Origin: Epiperipatus broadwayi
Taxonomy: Eukaryota > Onychophora > Udeonychophora > Euonychophora > Peripatidae
DNA: 64,000 bases
Direction of reading: 5' to 3'
Assembly: GCA_028023455.1 (NCBI GenBank)
Contig: JAQFVV010006222.1
Coordinates: forward strand, 544,001 to 608,000
Below the pieces are notes generated by a model, which saw nothing but the letters and a program-made list of their open reading frames with translations, ran no database searches and was not told where the DNA came from. The position numbers were made by a program, and so were the translations under genes. Shown here in pieces: positions 50,101 through 61,200 of this stretch. Position 1 is the first letter of the stretch, and every line of letters starts with the position of its first letter.

Positions 50101-50531
50101 CAATCTTATAAAAAAAAAAAAAAAATGAAATGTGCTGATTTTAAGAAATATGAGGCTATAATAAGTGACATTTGATGAATTTATAAGATTTGATGATTTT
50201 CAGACAATTTCTAAAGATCTACCTTTAATAAGCTTACCATTTAATTTTAATGTCAATGATGCACCACCTTGTATTCAATTGGAAATGATAAATTTACAAT
50301 CAAATTTAATATTACAGAATAAATTTTCTGGAAAAAACAATTACAGATTTTTATTTCTCGTTAAGTCCAGACATGCTTAAGAATATTCTGGATAATGTGC
50401 AGAAATATTTGGCATTCTTTGAACTGACATACCTATGTGAAACTACATTTTCTTTATTGAAAAATGCAAAGAGCAAAATTAGATCATGAATAACCAATGA
50501 CAATTTAGCGACAGTTTTACGAAGTCACTAG
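47178..50531 (+). pseudogene. hAT transposase, ZBED/GTF2IRD2-like, broken and interrupted
   Basis: This is the cut-and-paste enzyme of the element. The frame opens with KRKIDAECCIFNDNWTFGYL and a BED-like CLVCNKSISIFKEYNLK...KH zinc-binding pattern (47178-47340), then FMKDCLIDIAELLCPDKKLTF-like sequence (47525-47585) and a core frame 47669-47869 with DKSYDIADMSQLLIFIQG. RINDKIK, EKEIIFLHCIIHLEALCKKV and LKPV follow to about 48060, then LNEYYELKDE near 48390. The dimerisation tail resumes at 50126 with KCADFKKYEAIISDI, FDDFQTISKDLPLISLPFNF (50175-50245), YLCETTFSLLKNAKSKIRS and NDNLATVLRSH, ending at 50529-50531. At least eight stops or shifts are seen. A ~120-bp foreign stretch near 48235-48352 and a larger one at 48465-50125 separate the parts. 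Confidence 0.85.
48465..50125. other. Unrecognised insert inside the hAT transposase
   Basis: About 1.66 kb of AT-rich sequence without coding frames separates the transposase core from its C-terminal domain. It begins near an ATATAT tract (48461-48478) and ends in an A15 run (50111-50125) exactly before the resumption of transposase sequence, which may be a retroposon tail. Roughly 100-150 residues of transposase are missing between the two sides, so a replacement is as likely as a simple insertion. Confidence 0.45.
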
Positions 50532-50880
50532 TGAATAGAATTCCAATTTCGATGAAATCAAAAAACAGGAACATTCTAAATTTAATCCTTCACATTAAAG
50601 TTTTTGTTTTCTGCATTTACTTTGTTATCATAGCAATAAAAATGTCCCAAACTGTAGTTCTTATCTGTACCTATCTATAACGGATTCCTATTTAAGTTGT
50701 TAAATATTGTATTTACATTTTTAAAAAATACATTGATAATTTGGTAATTCAAGTAATATAATAGTTTAAGTTCTCTTTTTTTTTTTGTTAAATTGTTCAA
50801 TCTATTCCAGACCATGTTATGATGCAAAAATTTTATTCAGCCCGCCGATGGAAAAAGTTGCACACCCCTGATCTATAACA

Positions 50881-51250
50881 TATATTTTGTAAACATATGT
50901 AAGAATCAAAACTAAAAAAAATAAATAAACTATTTGAATGATTTAAAGCAAACAATATATATTTATATTAAAACTAAAGTAAATTAGAAAACTCCAAATA
51001 CTAATATACTTTATAAGGACTTTATAATATGCAAACAAAATGAAAACGACTCTACCCTTAAGCTGAAAAGAAAGCATTTTGTATATGTATGCTAAAAATT
51101 CTATCCATAAAATATATTTTGTGAACACATGTAAGAATCAAAACGAAATAAAAAAACTATTTGGATAACTTAAAGCAAACAATATATATTTATATCAAAA
51201 ATAAAATAAATTAAAAAATTCCAAATACTAATATACTTTATAAGGAGTTG
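50881..51250 (+). repeat. Tandem ~232-bp repeat units flanking the hAT
   Basis: ATATTTTGTAAACATATG (50882) and ATATTTTGTGAACACATG (51114) start matching stretches that both continue into ACTATTTG, AAGCAAACAATATATATT and CCAAATACTAATATACTTTA. The 51037-51110 part corresponds to the sequence left of the hAT at 46570-46643, so the hAT sits in one unit of this array. Confidence 0.75.
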
Positions 51251-53581
51251 ATAGTATGAACAAGATAACAGACCAGAACAGAAGACTGATCTTGAAAATA
51301 TAAAATCATACTTGATAAGGTATAAATATCAGTATTTGAAGTGAATTACATTATATTTTTTGCATTACATCATAATATACATTAATTAATTGTATTGGTT
51401 TATTTACAAAGAATAATTTGTACCTCCATAATACAAAGAATAGATTAGTGCCTACTCTAAAAATGAGCAGTCAGAAATATCTTTCCAATCCATAAAAACA
51501 TTTAAATTCATGAATGGATACTTGATAGATTTTTCTTTTTTTCCTAAAATTCTATTATTTAATTAACTGTTGCAGAAAATATTAATATATCACTGGAATA
51601 TATTATAATAATAAAAATAGCTATCAAACTCATAATAGTGGTCTCTTACCCCATTCCAGTATTATAAAATTTTATCAATTCTGAACTGGAATAAATTAAG
51701 ATAGACACAAATAAAATGTGCTAAATCATGTCTAACAAATAAAGCAAAAAACATTAACAAATAATAGAAACAAAAAAAAAAAAAGAACGAATTTCACATT
51801 AAATTTTTAAGGTTGATCTTGAATTCATTTAGAATAAATATCAGTATAATATGCATGTTTTACGGGTATATTAATAATTTTAAACACAAATATTTACAAA
51901 TATAACATATAGGCTTTATAACATATATAGTATCAATGTACAAATTAAGATTACACTATAAACAAAATATATTTAAACAATAATATAGTAAGAATAATTA
52001 AATCAGAGAGCATATTATTTACATGTGTTCATTCAAAAAAAAAAACAACTAAAAAAAAAAAGTTTACTGTACTGCATTTTTATTTTATACTAAAATGAAT
52101 TGGACAGCAGAGTATCAGATTACTGGTTTTCTGAAATCATATATGTATCAAAAAAACTTGGTTTCATCATAATTACACAGTTGTTCCAAACAATACAATA
52201 AATCTACTGGAAATATAATAGCAGCTTCATTATCAGCAAATATAGCCTTTGAAAATGTTTGGATAATTTTAAGTTTATAATCACTTCAGGAATCTACACA
52301 CATGCAGGAAATGGTATAGAGCCATAAATTTCAGACCATTGGCTAATCTTTTCACATAGGCTTTAAAGAGAGTCACAATTTAATAAAAATATATATTTTT
52401 AAGATGGTTATAATTTCATCTAAACTTACTTTTCTCTTTTAATTAGTTCCCTAATAGATGATTCATTACAACTCACTTCAGAATATAAATATATTGTAAC
52501 ATTGCCTAGAAAGCTACTGGTTCATAAAATACTAGATTGTATAGTAAGTTAGAAAATAACATAATTGATCAATTTTATAGGTTCAGTAGTAAAAGGATTA
52601 ATTGAATTCATGTAATGGCTAATGGGATATATTGAAATGTGCTCTCAAATAAACATTTTATGTATTATTATTATAACTAAGAAAGAGCTGTGATTAATTA
52701 ACTATCAGTTATAACTTGACAAGTTTTGAAATTTCATATATATAATGCAGTTTGCTTCAAAATAAATTCAGATTTGCAAAGAAATATAATTTCTTTTTCT
52801 TTCGTTCCATTCTATTTTCTTAATTTATTATTTTTATTTATCAATAAAAATGTTGTAGGAGTTGATTGAAATAGGTAGATTGAGTTTTATGCAACTGCAG
52901 GTGTAAGAAAAATATTTATTAATAAATATTTTTGATAAACATAAAAGAGTATCTATAAAAGAGTGTGTATTAGTTAATTTAATATAAAACGTATTCAGCT
53001 AGTGGAAAGATTGGAGTTAAAATCATTTACTGTGGTAACCAAAAAAGCCATCATTGGACAACATATAATTGAGCACTACCTTTTTTGTGAAGTTCTTTTC
53101 ACAATTATAAATGAAAAAATAAAAGTATGCTAATATTATTATTATTATTAAAAATACATAATGACCACATAAGATTGTAGTTCAAGATTAATCAGTAAAG
53201 TTGCTACACTTCTAGTGGTCTATCTCTGCCATAACAGGCTGATCTATAAGGGATAAATAACAAACTCCAGTCATAGCTGGAAGAGTCAGCTCTAGCATGA
53301 AAGAAAAATGAAGATCATTGCATTCTGAAGATGCATGTTTATCTTGTTAATGAACTAAAATCATTATTGCTGTCTGATAACAATGGAAACAATATTAAGA
53401 TTGATTTGTCTTGACAACCAAATATAAGGATTAATCAACTAATTTATGAATTTGCTAACAAGTCAATAAACTAATATATCCAGGATTATCTTAAATTACT
53501 CTGACAAAAATAAAAGGATTATTAAAGATGTATTTCACTGACAGTCAAACAAGAACAAACACATGTGTATTAAAATATTTT

Positions 53582-53614
<33 letters not shown>

Positions 53615-54583
53615 ATTTTTTAGCCAAACAGACTGAACTGTTAAGATCATTTTTTATATATACTTCATATGTGACAAAATTGTATTCACTACCATAAACT
53701 AACACTGATTTAATTATCCACTATTAGACTTTAATACTAATCCAGTTATTCTAAAATATATTATATGTTTGATTTTTTCAGAGTATTTATTTTTTAAAAG
53801 TATTATCTACTTTAATTGATTAGAAAATTATTTTCTTAATTCTAGCATAATTTATTTATTTAAATTATTTAAATATCAATCATGCATATAAAATAAATGA
53901 AATATTCTTAGTTTAAGTAAATACTTAGAGGATAATGGAAGATATTGATTTCAGTCCCTTATCAATGGCTGTATTCTCATTTTTGGCAGAGTCCATTATT
54001 TGGAGGAATATATCTACACATCACCTTCATGTTACTGCCATATCAATGGCAGTACTCTCCTTTTTAGCAAAATCGATTATCTGAGGAAGGATACCAATGC
54101 ATTAGCTTGTTACTGCATGAATAAAACTTTTGATGAATTTTAACTTTTAGCCTTTGTTCACTTCTCATTTATGATTTCATCAATTTTATCACAGGTTTAA
54201 ACTAAATAGAGTAATATCATGATTGACTTTTGTGTACTTCAAGCTATGGTTCAATGCTGATGGAATAATCACCAATTTGATATGGGTTTAAACCTAAGTT
54301 ACTGGTAGCATCATGATGTATGCTTTGATAGTATTACCAAATCTAAAAAAAAAGATCCAGTGAACTCAGTTCTTGTAGACCGTATTCTCAATAGACAATC
54401 TTAATATTGTGCATATATTAAGGGCATATAAATAATGAGCAGGAAAAATTGTTGAGGCAGATTAATATTAGAAAACAATATGCTTATAAACTGGTAATGT
54501 CCTACATTATAGTCATCACCAATGCAATCCAAATGTGATAACTTCAAATTTATTAATTGGCTGATCACATTACAATATATATA
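51251..54583. other. AT-rich DNA with minor simple repeats
   Basis: The stretch includes a CTTT microsatellite (53590-53615) and a diverged 81-bp tandem pair (53960-54120, TATCAATGGC at 53960 and 54041 with TTTTT(G/A)GCA(G/A)A following). No gene was recognised. Confidence 0.5.
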
Positions 54584-56120
54584 TATATAAAATACATATT
54601 TTGCAGGTTCATCCGTGTTAAAAACTTTTAATATCAATATACTGACGTTTCGACTTGGTCACACAAGCCATCCACAGAGTTATAAAAAGGTAGAAAGACG
54701 GTTGTAGAGGCGCTACAATCACTGGTTTGAATAAAACATTAAAAATCCCACCAAAAGCAAAAATGTTAAATTTAAGAATGTTTTTTAAAGAAATCTTTCC
54801 AAATAGGAGGAAGTTTGCACGTATCATCTCGCTTATTGATACAATCTGGCCTTTTAAGTATCTCAATGGCTTCTCTGATTTTGCATTGGTAGAGATTATC
54901 ACATCTGGATATGATCCTGGTACTAGAAAAATCTATTTTATGACCTGAATCTATAGTATGGAGTGAGAGTGCTGATGATGATGAGTGTTGTTTAACTGCA
55001 TTAGCATGCTCATCTCTCCTAACACTGATGCGACGATTACTCATACCTATGTAAGAAGCTTTACAATTTTTACATGAGATTTGATAGACACCATGAGATT
55101 CAAGAGGGATTGAATCCTTAGGCTTGGTTATTATATTGCTGATCTTTTGATGAGCAGAAAATGCTGTATCTATATTATAGCGTTTTAATATACGTCCGAT
55201 ACTGTCTGTAGTTCCTTTTACATATGGAACACAAATCCTAATAGCTGACTTATCATCTTTTTGTTTCCTATTTTGTCTATTTTGGGCTTGAAATAAGGCT
55301 TTTTTTATAAATTTGTAATTATAACTATTTGCTAATAAAACACTATTAATATGATTTATTTCTTCTTTCAGATGTGTGTCATCTGAAAGGTTAATTGCTC
55401 TATTTAAAAGAGTTTTGGCTACAGAAACTATCTGAGTTGGGTGATGATGAGAATGGAAATGTAAATATCTGTCTTGTGTGTATACTTTCTGTAAATAGAA
55501 AAGATAAACTATTTGGTGTTCTGGTGACTAGAACATCAAGAAAAGGGAGTTTTCCATCAGACTCTGTCTCCATTGTAAATTTAATATGAGGATGCATATT
55601 ATTTAAATGTAAGAAAAATCATCTAATGTATTTTTTCCATGTTGCCATATGACAAAAGTGTCATCTATGTATCTGAGCCAAATGAGAGGTTTTAAAGATG
55701 ATGATTCTAAAGCACGAGTTTCTATATATTCCATGAATAAATCAGCTATTACTCCTGAGATAGGTGAGCCCATAGGAGTACCAAAACTTGTCTGTAATGC
55801 TGTCCATTGTATACAAAATATGTATTTAAGAGACAATGTTTAATCAAAGCAATAATATGGTCTGGTAAATTGCAACGTTGTGAGATTATATTTAAAGCTT
55901 CATCAATTGGAATGTTTGTAAACAAAGACACGACATCAAAACTGACCAGAATGTCACTAGCATTAATTTTTAAACTTTTTAAAACAGAAATAAAATGAAG
56001 AGAGTTTTTAATATATGATTTAATAGATGGGATTGTAGGTTTAATGAAATCCGATAAGTATCTAGCTAAAATATGAGTTGGAGAACCTATTGCACTTACT
56101 ATTGGACGAAGTTTATCTTT
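54584..56120 (-). mobile_element. Penelope-like element, minus-strand copy (5'-truncated)
   Basis: The sense strand runs from 56120 down to 54584. It begins inside the reverse transcriptase at KDKLRPIVSAIGSPTH and ends in a 3' region with CAAGTCGAAACGTCAG and an ATATGTATTTTATA tail. It carries the RT and GIY-YIG endonuclease regions. The last ~925 bp of the sense strand are repeated in inverted orientation by the copy at 56110-57040. Confidence 0.88.
54772..56120 (-). pseudogene. Penelope RT with GIY-YIG endonuclease, broken (minus copy)
   Basis: Penelope elements prime reverse transcription at a nicked target using an RT related to telomerase and a GIY-YIG nuclease. Visible in order on the minus strand: LRPIVSAIGSPTHILARYL (about 56110-56050), SFDVVSLFTNIPIDEALNII (about 55950-55890), FGTPMGSPISGVIADLFMEY (55790-55730), WLRYIDDTFVIWQHG with the catalytic DD (about 55685-55630), and KFTMETESDGKLPFLDVLVT. 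The linker and then the nuclease follow: GVYQISCKNCKASYIGMSNR with an intact YIG (about 55090-55030) and RRDEHANAVKQH, ending KDFFKKHS at 54772. Faults: frame changes near 55800, 55605 and 55500. The RT N-terminus is missing because the copy stops at the inversion junction. Confidence 0.85.
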
Positions 56121-57040
56121 TTCTATTTACAGAAAGGATACACACACAGACAGATATTTACATTTCCATTCTCATCATCACCCAACTCAGATAGTTTCTG
56201 TAGCCAAAACTCTTTTAAATAGAGCAATTAACCTTTCAGATGACACACATCTGAAAGAAGAAATAAATCATATTAATAGTGTTTTATTAGCAAATAGTTA
56301 TAATTACAAATTTATAAAAAAAGCCTTATTTCAAGCCCAAAATAGACAAAATAGGAAACAAAAAGATGATAAGTCAGCTATTAGGATTTGTGTTCCATAT
56401 GTAAAAGGAACTACAGACAGTATCGGACGTATATTAAAATGCTATAATATAGATACAGCATTTTCTGCTCATCAAAAGATCAGCAATATAATAACCAAGC
56501 CTAAGGATTCAATCCCTCTTGAATCTCATGGTGTCTATCAAATCTCATGTAAAAATTGTAAAGCTTCTTACATAAGTATGAGTAATCGTCGCATCAGTGT
56601 TAGGAGAGATGAGCATGCTAATGCAGTTAAACAACACTCATCATCATCAGCACTCTCACTCCATACTATAGATTCAGGTCATAAAATAGATTTTTCTAGT
56701 ACCAGGATCATATCCAGATGTGATAATCTCTACCAATGCAAAATCAGAGAAGCCATTGAGATACTTAAAAGGCCAGATTGTATCAATAAGCGAGATGATA
56801 CGTGCAAACTTCCTCCTATTTGGAAAGATTTCTTTAAAAAACATTCTTAAATTTAACATTTTTGCTATTGGTGGGATTTTTAATGTTTTATTCAAACCAG
56901 TGATTGTAGCGCCTCTACAACCATCTTTCTACCTTTTTATAACTCTGTGGATGGCTTGTGTGACCAAGTCGAAACGTCAGTATATTGATATTAAAAGTTT
57001 TTAACACGGATGAACCCGCAAAATATGTATTTTATATATT
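56110..57040 (+). mobile_element. Penelope-like element, plus-strand copy (more truncated)
   Basis: This is an inverted partner of 54584-55510, nearly identical base for base, starting inside the region after the RT catalytic motif and running to the same 3' end, then CGGATGAACCCGC and ATATGTATTTTATATA. The outermost ~20 bp also match the reverse complement of the left edge, so the two outer ends coincide. Confidence 0.88.
56113..56850 (+). pseudogene. Penelope GIY-YIG endonuclease region, open but N-truncated (plus copy)
   Basis: A single frame without stops runs from the inversion junction to TAA after KDFFKKHS. It reads SIYRKDTHTDRYLHFHSHHH, PTQIVSVAKTLLNRAINL, the linker ICVPYVKGTTDSIGRIL, then GVYQISCKNCKASYI with CKNC, and RRISVRRDEHANA. 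The motif Gly of YIG is Ser here (ACATAAGTATG against ACATAGGTATG in the minus copy), which should harm the nuclease. There is no RT and no credible start codon upstream of the internal ATG at 56578, so it is a fragment although open. The better state of this frame compared with the minus copy helps to read the damage there. Confidence 0.75.
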
Positions 57041-57191
57041 TAACCCGTGCAAATCTTCGTTTTAACATATATATAAAATTGATAGCTTCCGTTGTATCAT
57101 TTAAGGAAAATACATTATGAATACACCTGGGTCTCTTTTTATGCGGATTTATTTAATGCGATTTTGAAGTTACGTAATTCACGTTTCTCCA

Positions 57192-57288
57192 AAAGTTGAA
57201 CTCCAATAATGTGCTATTACTTTAAATAATAAATTCTGCACACTTACGTCATATTGAAAGTAATAGCACATTATTGGAATTCGACTTT
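57192..57288. repeat. 32-bp inverted repeat inside the Tigger-like element
   Basis: The arms 57192-57223 and 57257-57288 match at 30 of 32 positions (core CCAATAATGTGCTATTACTT) around a 33-bp spacer. Confidence 0.9.
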
Positions 57289-57473
57289 CATCTTAGTAAT
57301 TTCAATATTTTTAGTGCTTTAAAATAGTATGATTTTATGCAATAATGAAATTAAAATCATGATTTCCACATTTTATGTATACACACATTAAATTTTACAA
57401 GATTATAATAAATCAATTATTTTATATAGCGTGATGTTTTATAAACTGTAATAGTTAAACAGCATTAAGCTGT

Positions 57474-57623
57474 GCAGATTTTAACTATAAATGACTGAAT
57501 ACAAACACTTCAAACACATGATAAAGTCTTTGGGAAAAGATAGAATGGCCAATCTATCTTTTCCCAAAGACTTTATCATGTGTTTGAAGTGTTTGTATTC
57601 AGTCATTTATAGTTAAAATCTGC
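57474..57623. repeat. Perfect 71-bp hairpin (palindrome with 8-nt centre)
   Basis: The arm 57474-57544, starting GCAGATTTTAACTATAAATG, is the exact reverse complement of 57553-57623 over all 71 bases. The centre is ATGGCCAA, itself containing the palindrome TGGCCA. It lies within the Tigger-like element, whose own ends have diverged. No target duplication was found directly around it. Confidence 0.97.
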
Positions 57624-58215
57624 AAAGCGCATGTGCACAAAGATTATAATGTAAATTTGTTCAAACATTGTGCGTGTTAATTTTGCATTTTAAATCATAT
57701 TCTGTTTTTGCTTTTTAAAAAAGAACATAATCAATTATTAATCATTTAGTGTCCCAAGTTTATTTTTAAAAAATGAGTAATAGCAGTGGGCACAATTAAA
57801 TTTGACAATTAAAAATTAAAATCTGATTTTTTACCAGTTTGCAAACAAACCTGTTTATCAGCAAATAGCGATAATAATTAAAACATGTATAAAAAAATGT
57901 AAATTACTGTACTGTGAATTATGCATAAAAATATATTATTTTGAATAAAATTAAATATTATAGTTAAAAAAAGTTTGTCTTGTATCAATTTTTTTCAAAT
58001 TTGAAATTTTTTATTATTCACATTTTATTTCCTTATTTTTTTTTGCACAAATTTTAAAGTAATTTTACGTTGGGGCTTTGCTTTTACGTGATTTTTGAAA
58101 AATCACAATCTGTATCCCCCCTTTTTCAAGTTAAGTTACGTCTATTTTTGTGCGATTTCATTTGTGCGTGTTTTCTGAGGAACATATATATCGCTTAAAA
58201 TGAAACCCAGGTGTA

Positions 58216-61200
58216 CTATTAAATTGTGTACAGTTTCCAGCTCTATGCTTAAAAATATTTAATTAAATAAAATCCTATAATAAATCAAGTCGAATAAAAA
58301 AATGAAGAAGAATAATGTCTGTGCTTTTAACTTAAATTATATAAAAAAATAAGATCAATAAATCAGTTTACATAGAATATTAAGGTTACTACATTAGAGA
58401 ATGTTATTATTGAGAAATCTTCAAGATGAAAAAATCACAGCTATTTCACTATGATAAAGATTCATAAAGTTTATTGAATTTATAAATTTTACTGTTTATT
58501 TAATTATTATTATTATCATCATCACCACTACCATCAACATCATCATTATTATTATTAACATTTGTTTTTTGAATAGCATATAACTGATGTATTGGATATA
58601 GTGTATATTGTTTAATTTATAATTATTGTTCACACTGTTAAGTGTTTCTCTAATTTTAATGATTTGGGATTTTTTTTTCTTCCCATCAAACTATTTTAAC
58701 ATATGTAAAAAAAAAATTTCTATTTTGAACAAAAAAAATTTCTTCTGATAAACTTTAAATAATAATAGTGTTCAAAGTAATTTTATTCAATAAACTTGAT
58801 TAATACAGAGGATATATTTAATTACATTAGAAATGAATGATGGTTTTAAAAAATTGAATTTAAAAAAATCTCCATCTCATTATATGTTAGTGCTGCAATA
58901 TGAGAGACCATATAACTGCAAATATGTTTTTATAAGTCAAAAAATTGCAATATGACAGATGATATAAATGCAAATTTATCTGATGAATGAAGGAAATTTT
59001 TTTTAATTGATCATTTGTGAGTTTATTTCTAAAGGTGTTATGATGATTATCAATATTGTTACTAGAATTGACAGTATACTTTGTGCTCACAATTAGAGGT
59101 TAAAGTAGTGCTTTGAATTTTAGTAAAACTTCTCTTTGGAAAAGATTCAATGATCAAATGGCTGCTGATATTCTATTCCTGGAAAATAAATTGATATTAA
59201 TTTAGCCAGATGCATTCAAATAGGAATTTGTTTTGATCCATTTCATCTTTGTAATATAATTTCCATATAGAATCAGTATTAATATGATTTTTTATATATA
59301 TTTAAGAAATTTCAACATTGGCATTTATCACATGCTTACTTTAGAAGGAAATTAAAATATTTTGGTAAGAGTGACCAATATTTGAATCTTCACAGACCTT
59401 GTCTGTTATTGATTTCAAATATTGAGGACATTGTATATTCACCCACATTTGACTATAGCACAAGGGGGCATTTGTCCAGTGAAAATTATTAAGACTTGTT
59501 GATGCAATAGATACTACAATTTCTGTCACTATTTTTGAGTAATAAAATTTAATATATTAGTATGTTCATCCAAGTCAATATCTTTATTAGTGTGTGATTT
59601 TGTTTTACCTGATGTCAGAAAGACAGTAATATCATCTTCACATATAATGTAAAATATATTGTATTTCAACAGATACATAAATAACTGATTTTTTTCTATT
59701 TTGTTGAGCAGAATATTGAAATAGTGATAAATAAAAGAAATCAGAATGATGATCCTCATAATATTGATTGATAATTAAAGAGATAATTTTGTACTTAGTG
59801 TTGTGTAGATTTCTCTGTTTTAAGAAATTTGTGATTAGAAATGAAAAAAAAAAGGTTCATTTATTGTCTTTATTTAAAAAAATCAGATGTTATTGAATCA
59901 ATTACTATTTTAGTACCCAATGGTATTACCATTAACATTTTTTAGCATTATGCACAATGTCTATGACTATTTTCAGAAAGCAGTTGTCTGACTTGTTAAT
60001 AAACATTTTTTAAAATTGTGAGTATAAGAGTGTTAAAGACTATTTATAAAAATTTGATGTCTGTTGACCCATGGATATAAGTCAAATATTTTTTAATGCT
60101 GTTGACAAAATATGTTTGTTCACAGAAAAAATAAGCGATATTGGGTATAATCTCTTAATTTTGAGAAATTCCTTGGTTGAGAAGTTGGCTATGTTCAAAA
60201 AAAAAAATGATAATTAAGATGCCTATACACAAGTTTCAATATGTTCAGAAGTCCTAGGTGTCATGAATCTGATATTTTTTCTAACCTTTTCAGGAAATGC
60301 TGTGCTTTGAAATAGTTTGTTCATCTGTTGAAAGAGCATTTGAAAGCTGTTGTTTTCTAAGTATTTTCTTGAAGTGTATGAAGAAAATACTCATCTTAGT
60401 ATCACTGAATATTTACTTTCTCTTTCCTAGCCAAGACTGATAAAGCTTAATGCCCACCAACTATGAATAGAAACTGTAGCTCAGAATTTTCTGTTTTGTG
60501 TTGTCATGTATTCAATCATATTTCACAGGCAGATGTATTATCCCCCTTAATGTTATCATTTGTTTATTATTATCTATTATCAATGCACAGTATGTGATAC
60601 AGTTATATAGTTCATAAACAAAAGTATAAGTCTACATAGGTAGTGTGGCTATTCTAGTGACATAATTTATTAGTATTAGTATTAGATGCTATCAAATTAC
60701 TATAAACTAATCATGTGAATAAATTTTTAGTAATTTAAAACTGTTTTCATTGTAGTAGGTGGGAGTAGTTTATGATTTTTTCTTCCTAGTTTTGAATTGA
60801 AATTTTTAATCATATATGTATTTAGTTCAATATCCAAATCAAAGATATAAAAACAAATCGTAAACATAAAACCTGTGAAAAACGTGAATAAAATTTTGAT
60901 TTTTTTCTTCTCACTTTCTCTCATAAACATGTTATTTATGGTCAATATAAAGATCATTTTCAGAAAAGTCTATTTAACACCTTAATATTCTCACTAATTT
61001 AAAATTTTCTCCTTTTTCTCTTCTATATATTTTCATCATTTGATAGATTTAATGACTTTACTAGGTAGAATTGTGAACAACTTAGAATTTTATTGTTCTC
61101 TTCTCCATAAAATACTTAAGTATAAAGAGAGTGCTCAGAAAAAGCAATAAATACAACGGATTTCTATTTTAGAGCTCATATATGCAATTAAAAATAATTA

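Larger units (their letters stand above)
46644..50870 (+). mobile_element. hAT DNA transposon (4.2 kb) with 8-bp target duplication
   Basis: The left end is CAGGGCTGGGCAACAGCTG. The right end read inward on the minus strand is CAGGGGTGTGCAACTTTTTC; 13 of the first 15 bases agree. The flanks are ATCTATAA at 46636-46643 and 50871-50878, an exact 8-bp target duplication. A broken transposase lies inside on the plus strand. Both the ends and the protein put it in the hAT superfamily, near the group that gave rise to GTF2IRD2/ZBED-like host genes. Confidence 0.93.
57124..58213. mobile_element. Tigger/pogo-like non-autonomous element (1.09 kb)
   Basis: The ends are CACCTGGGTCTCTTTTTATG on the left and, on the minus strand from the right, CACCTGGGTTTCATTTTAAG. 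Each is flanked by TA (57122-57123 and 58214-58215), the target duplication of Tc1/mariner-type elements. The subterminal words AATGCGATTTTGAAGTTACG and, on the right, GCGATTTCATTTGTGCG are in the style of Tigger elements. There is no transposase frame, so it would depend on an autonomous relative. Two internal inverted repeats are listed separately. Confidence 0.75.

Noticed and set aside
59341-60957. Minus-strand frames that might be a decayed transposase
   Set aside because: Stops separate the pieces and I could name no catalytic motif; it is mentioned only in the gap entry.
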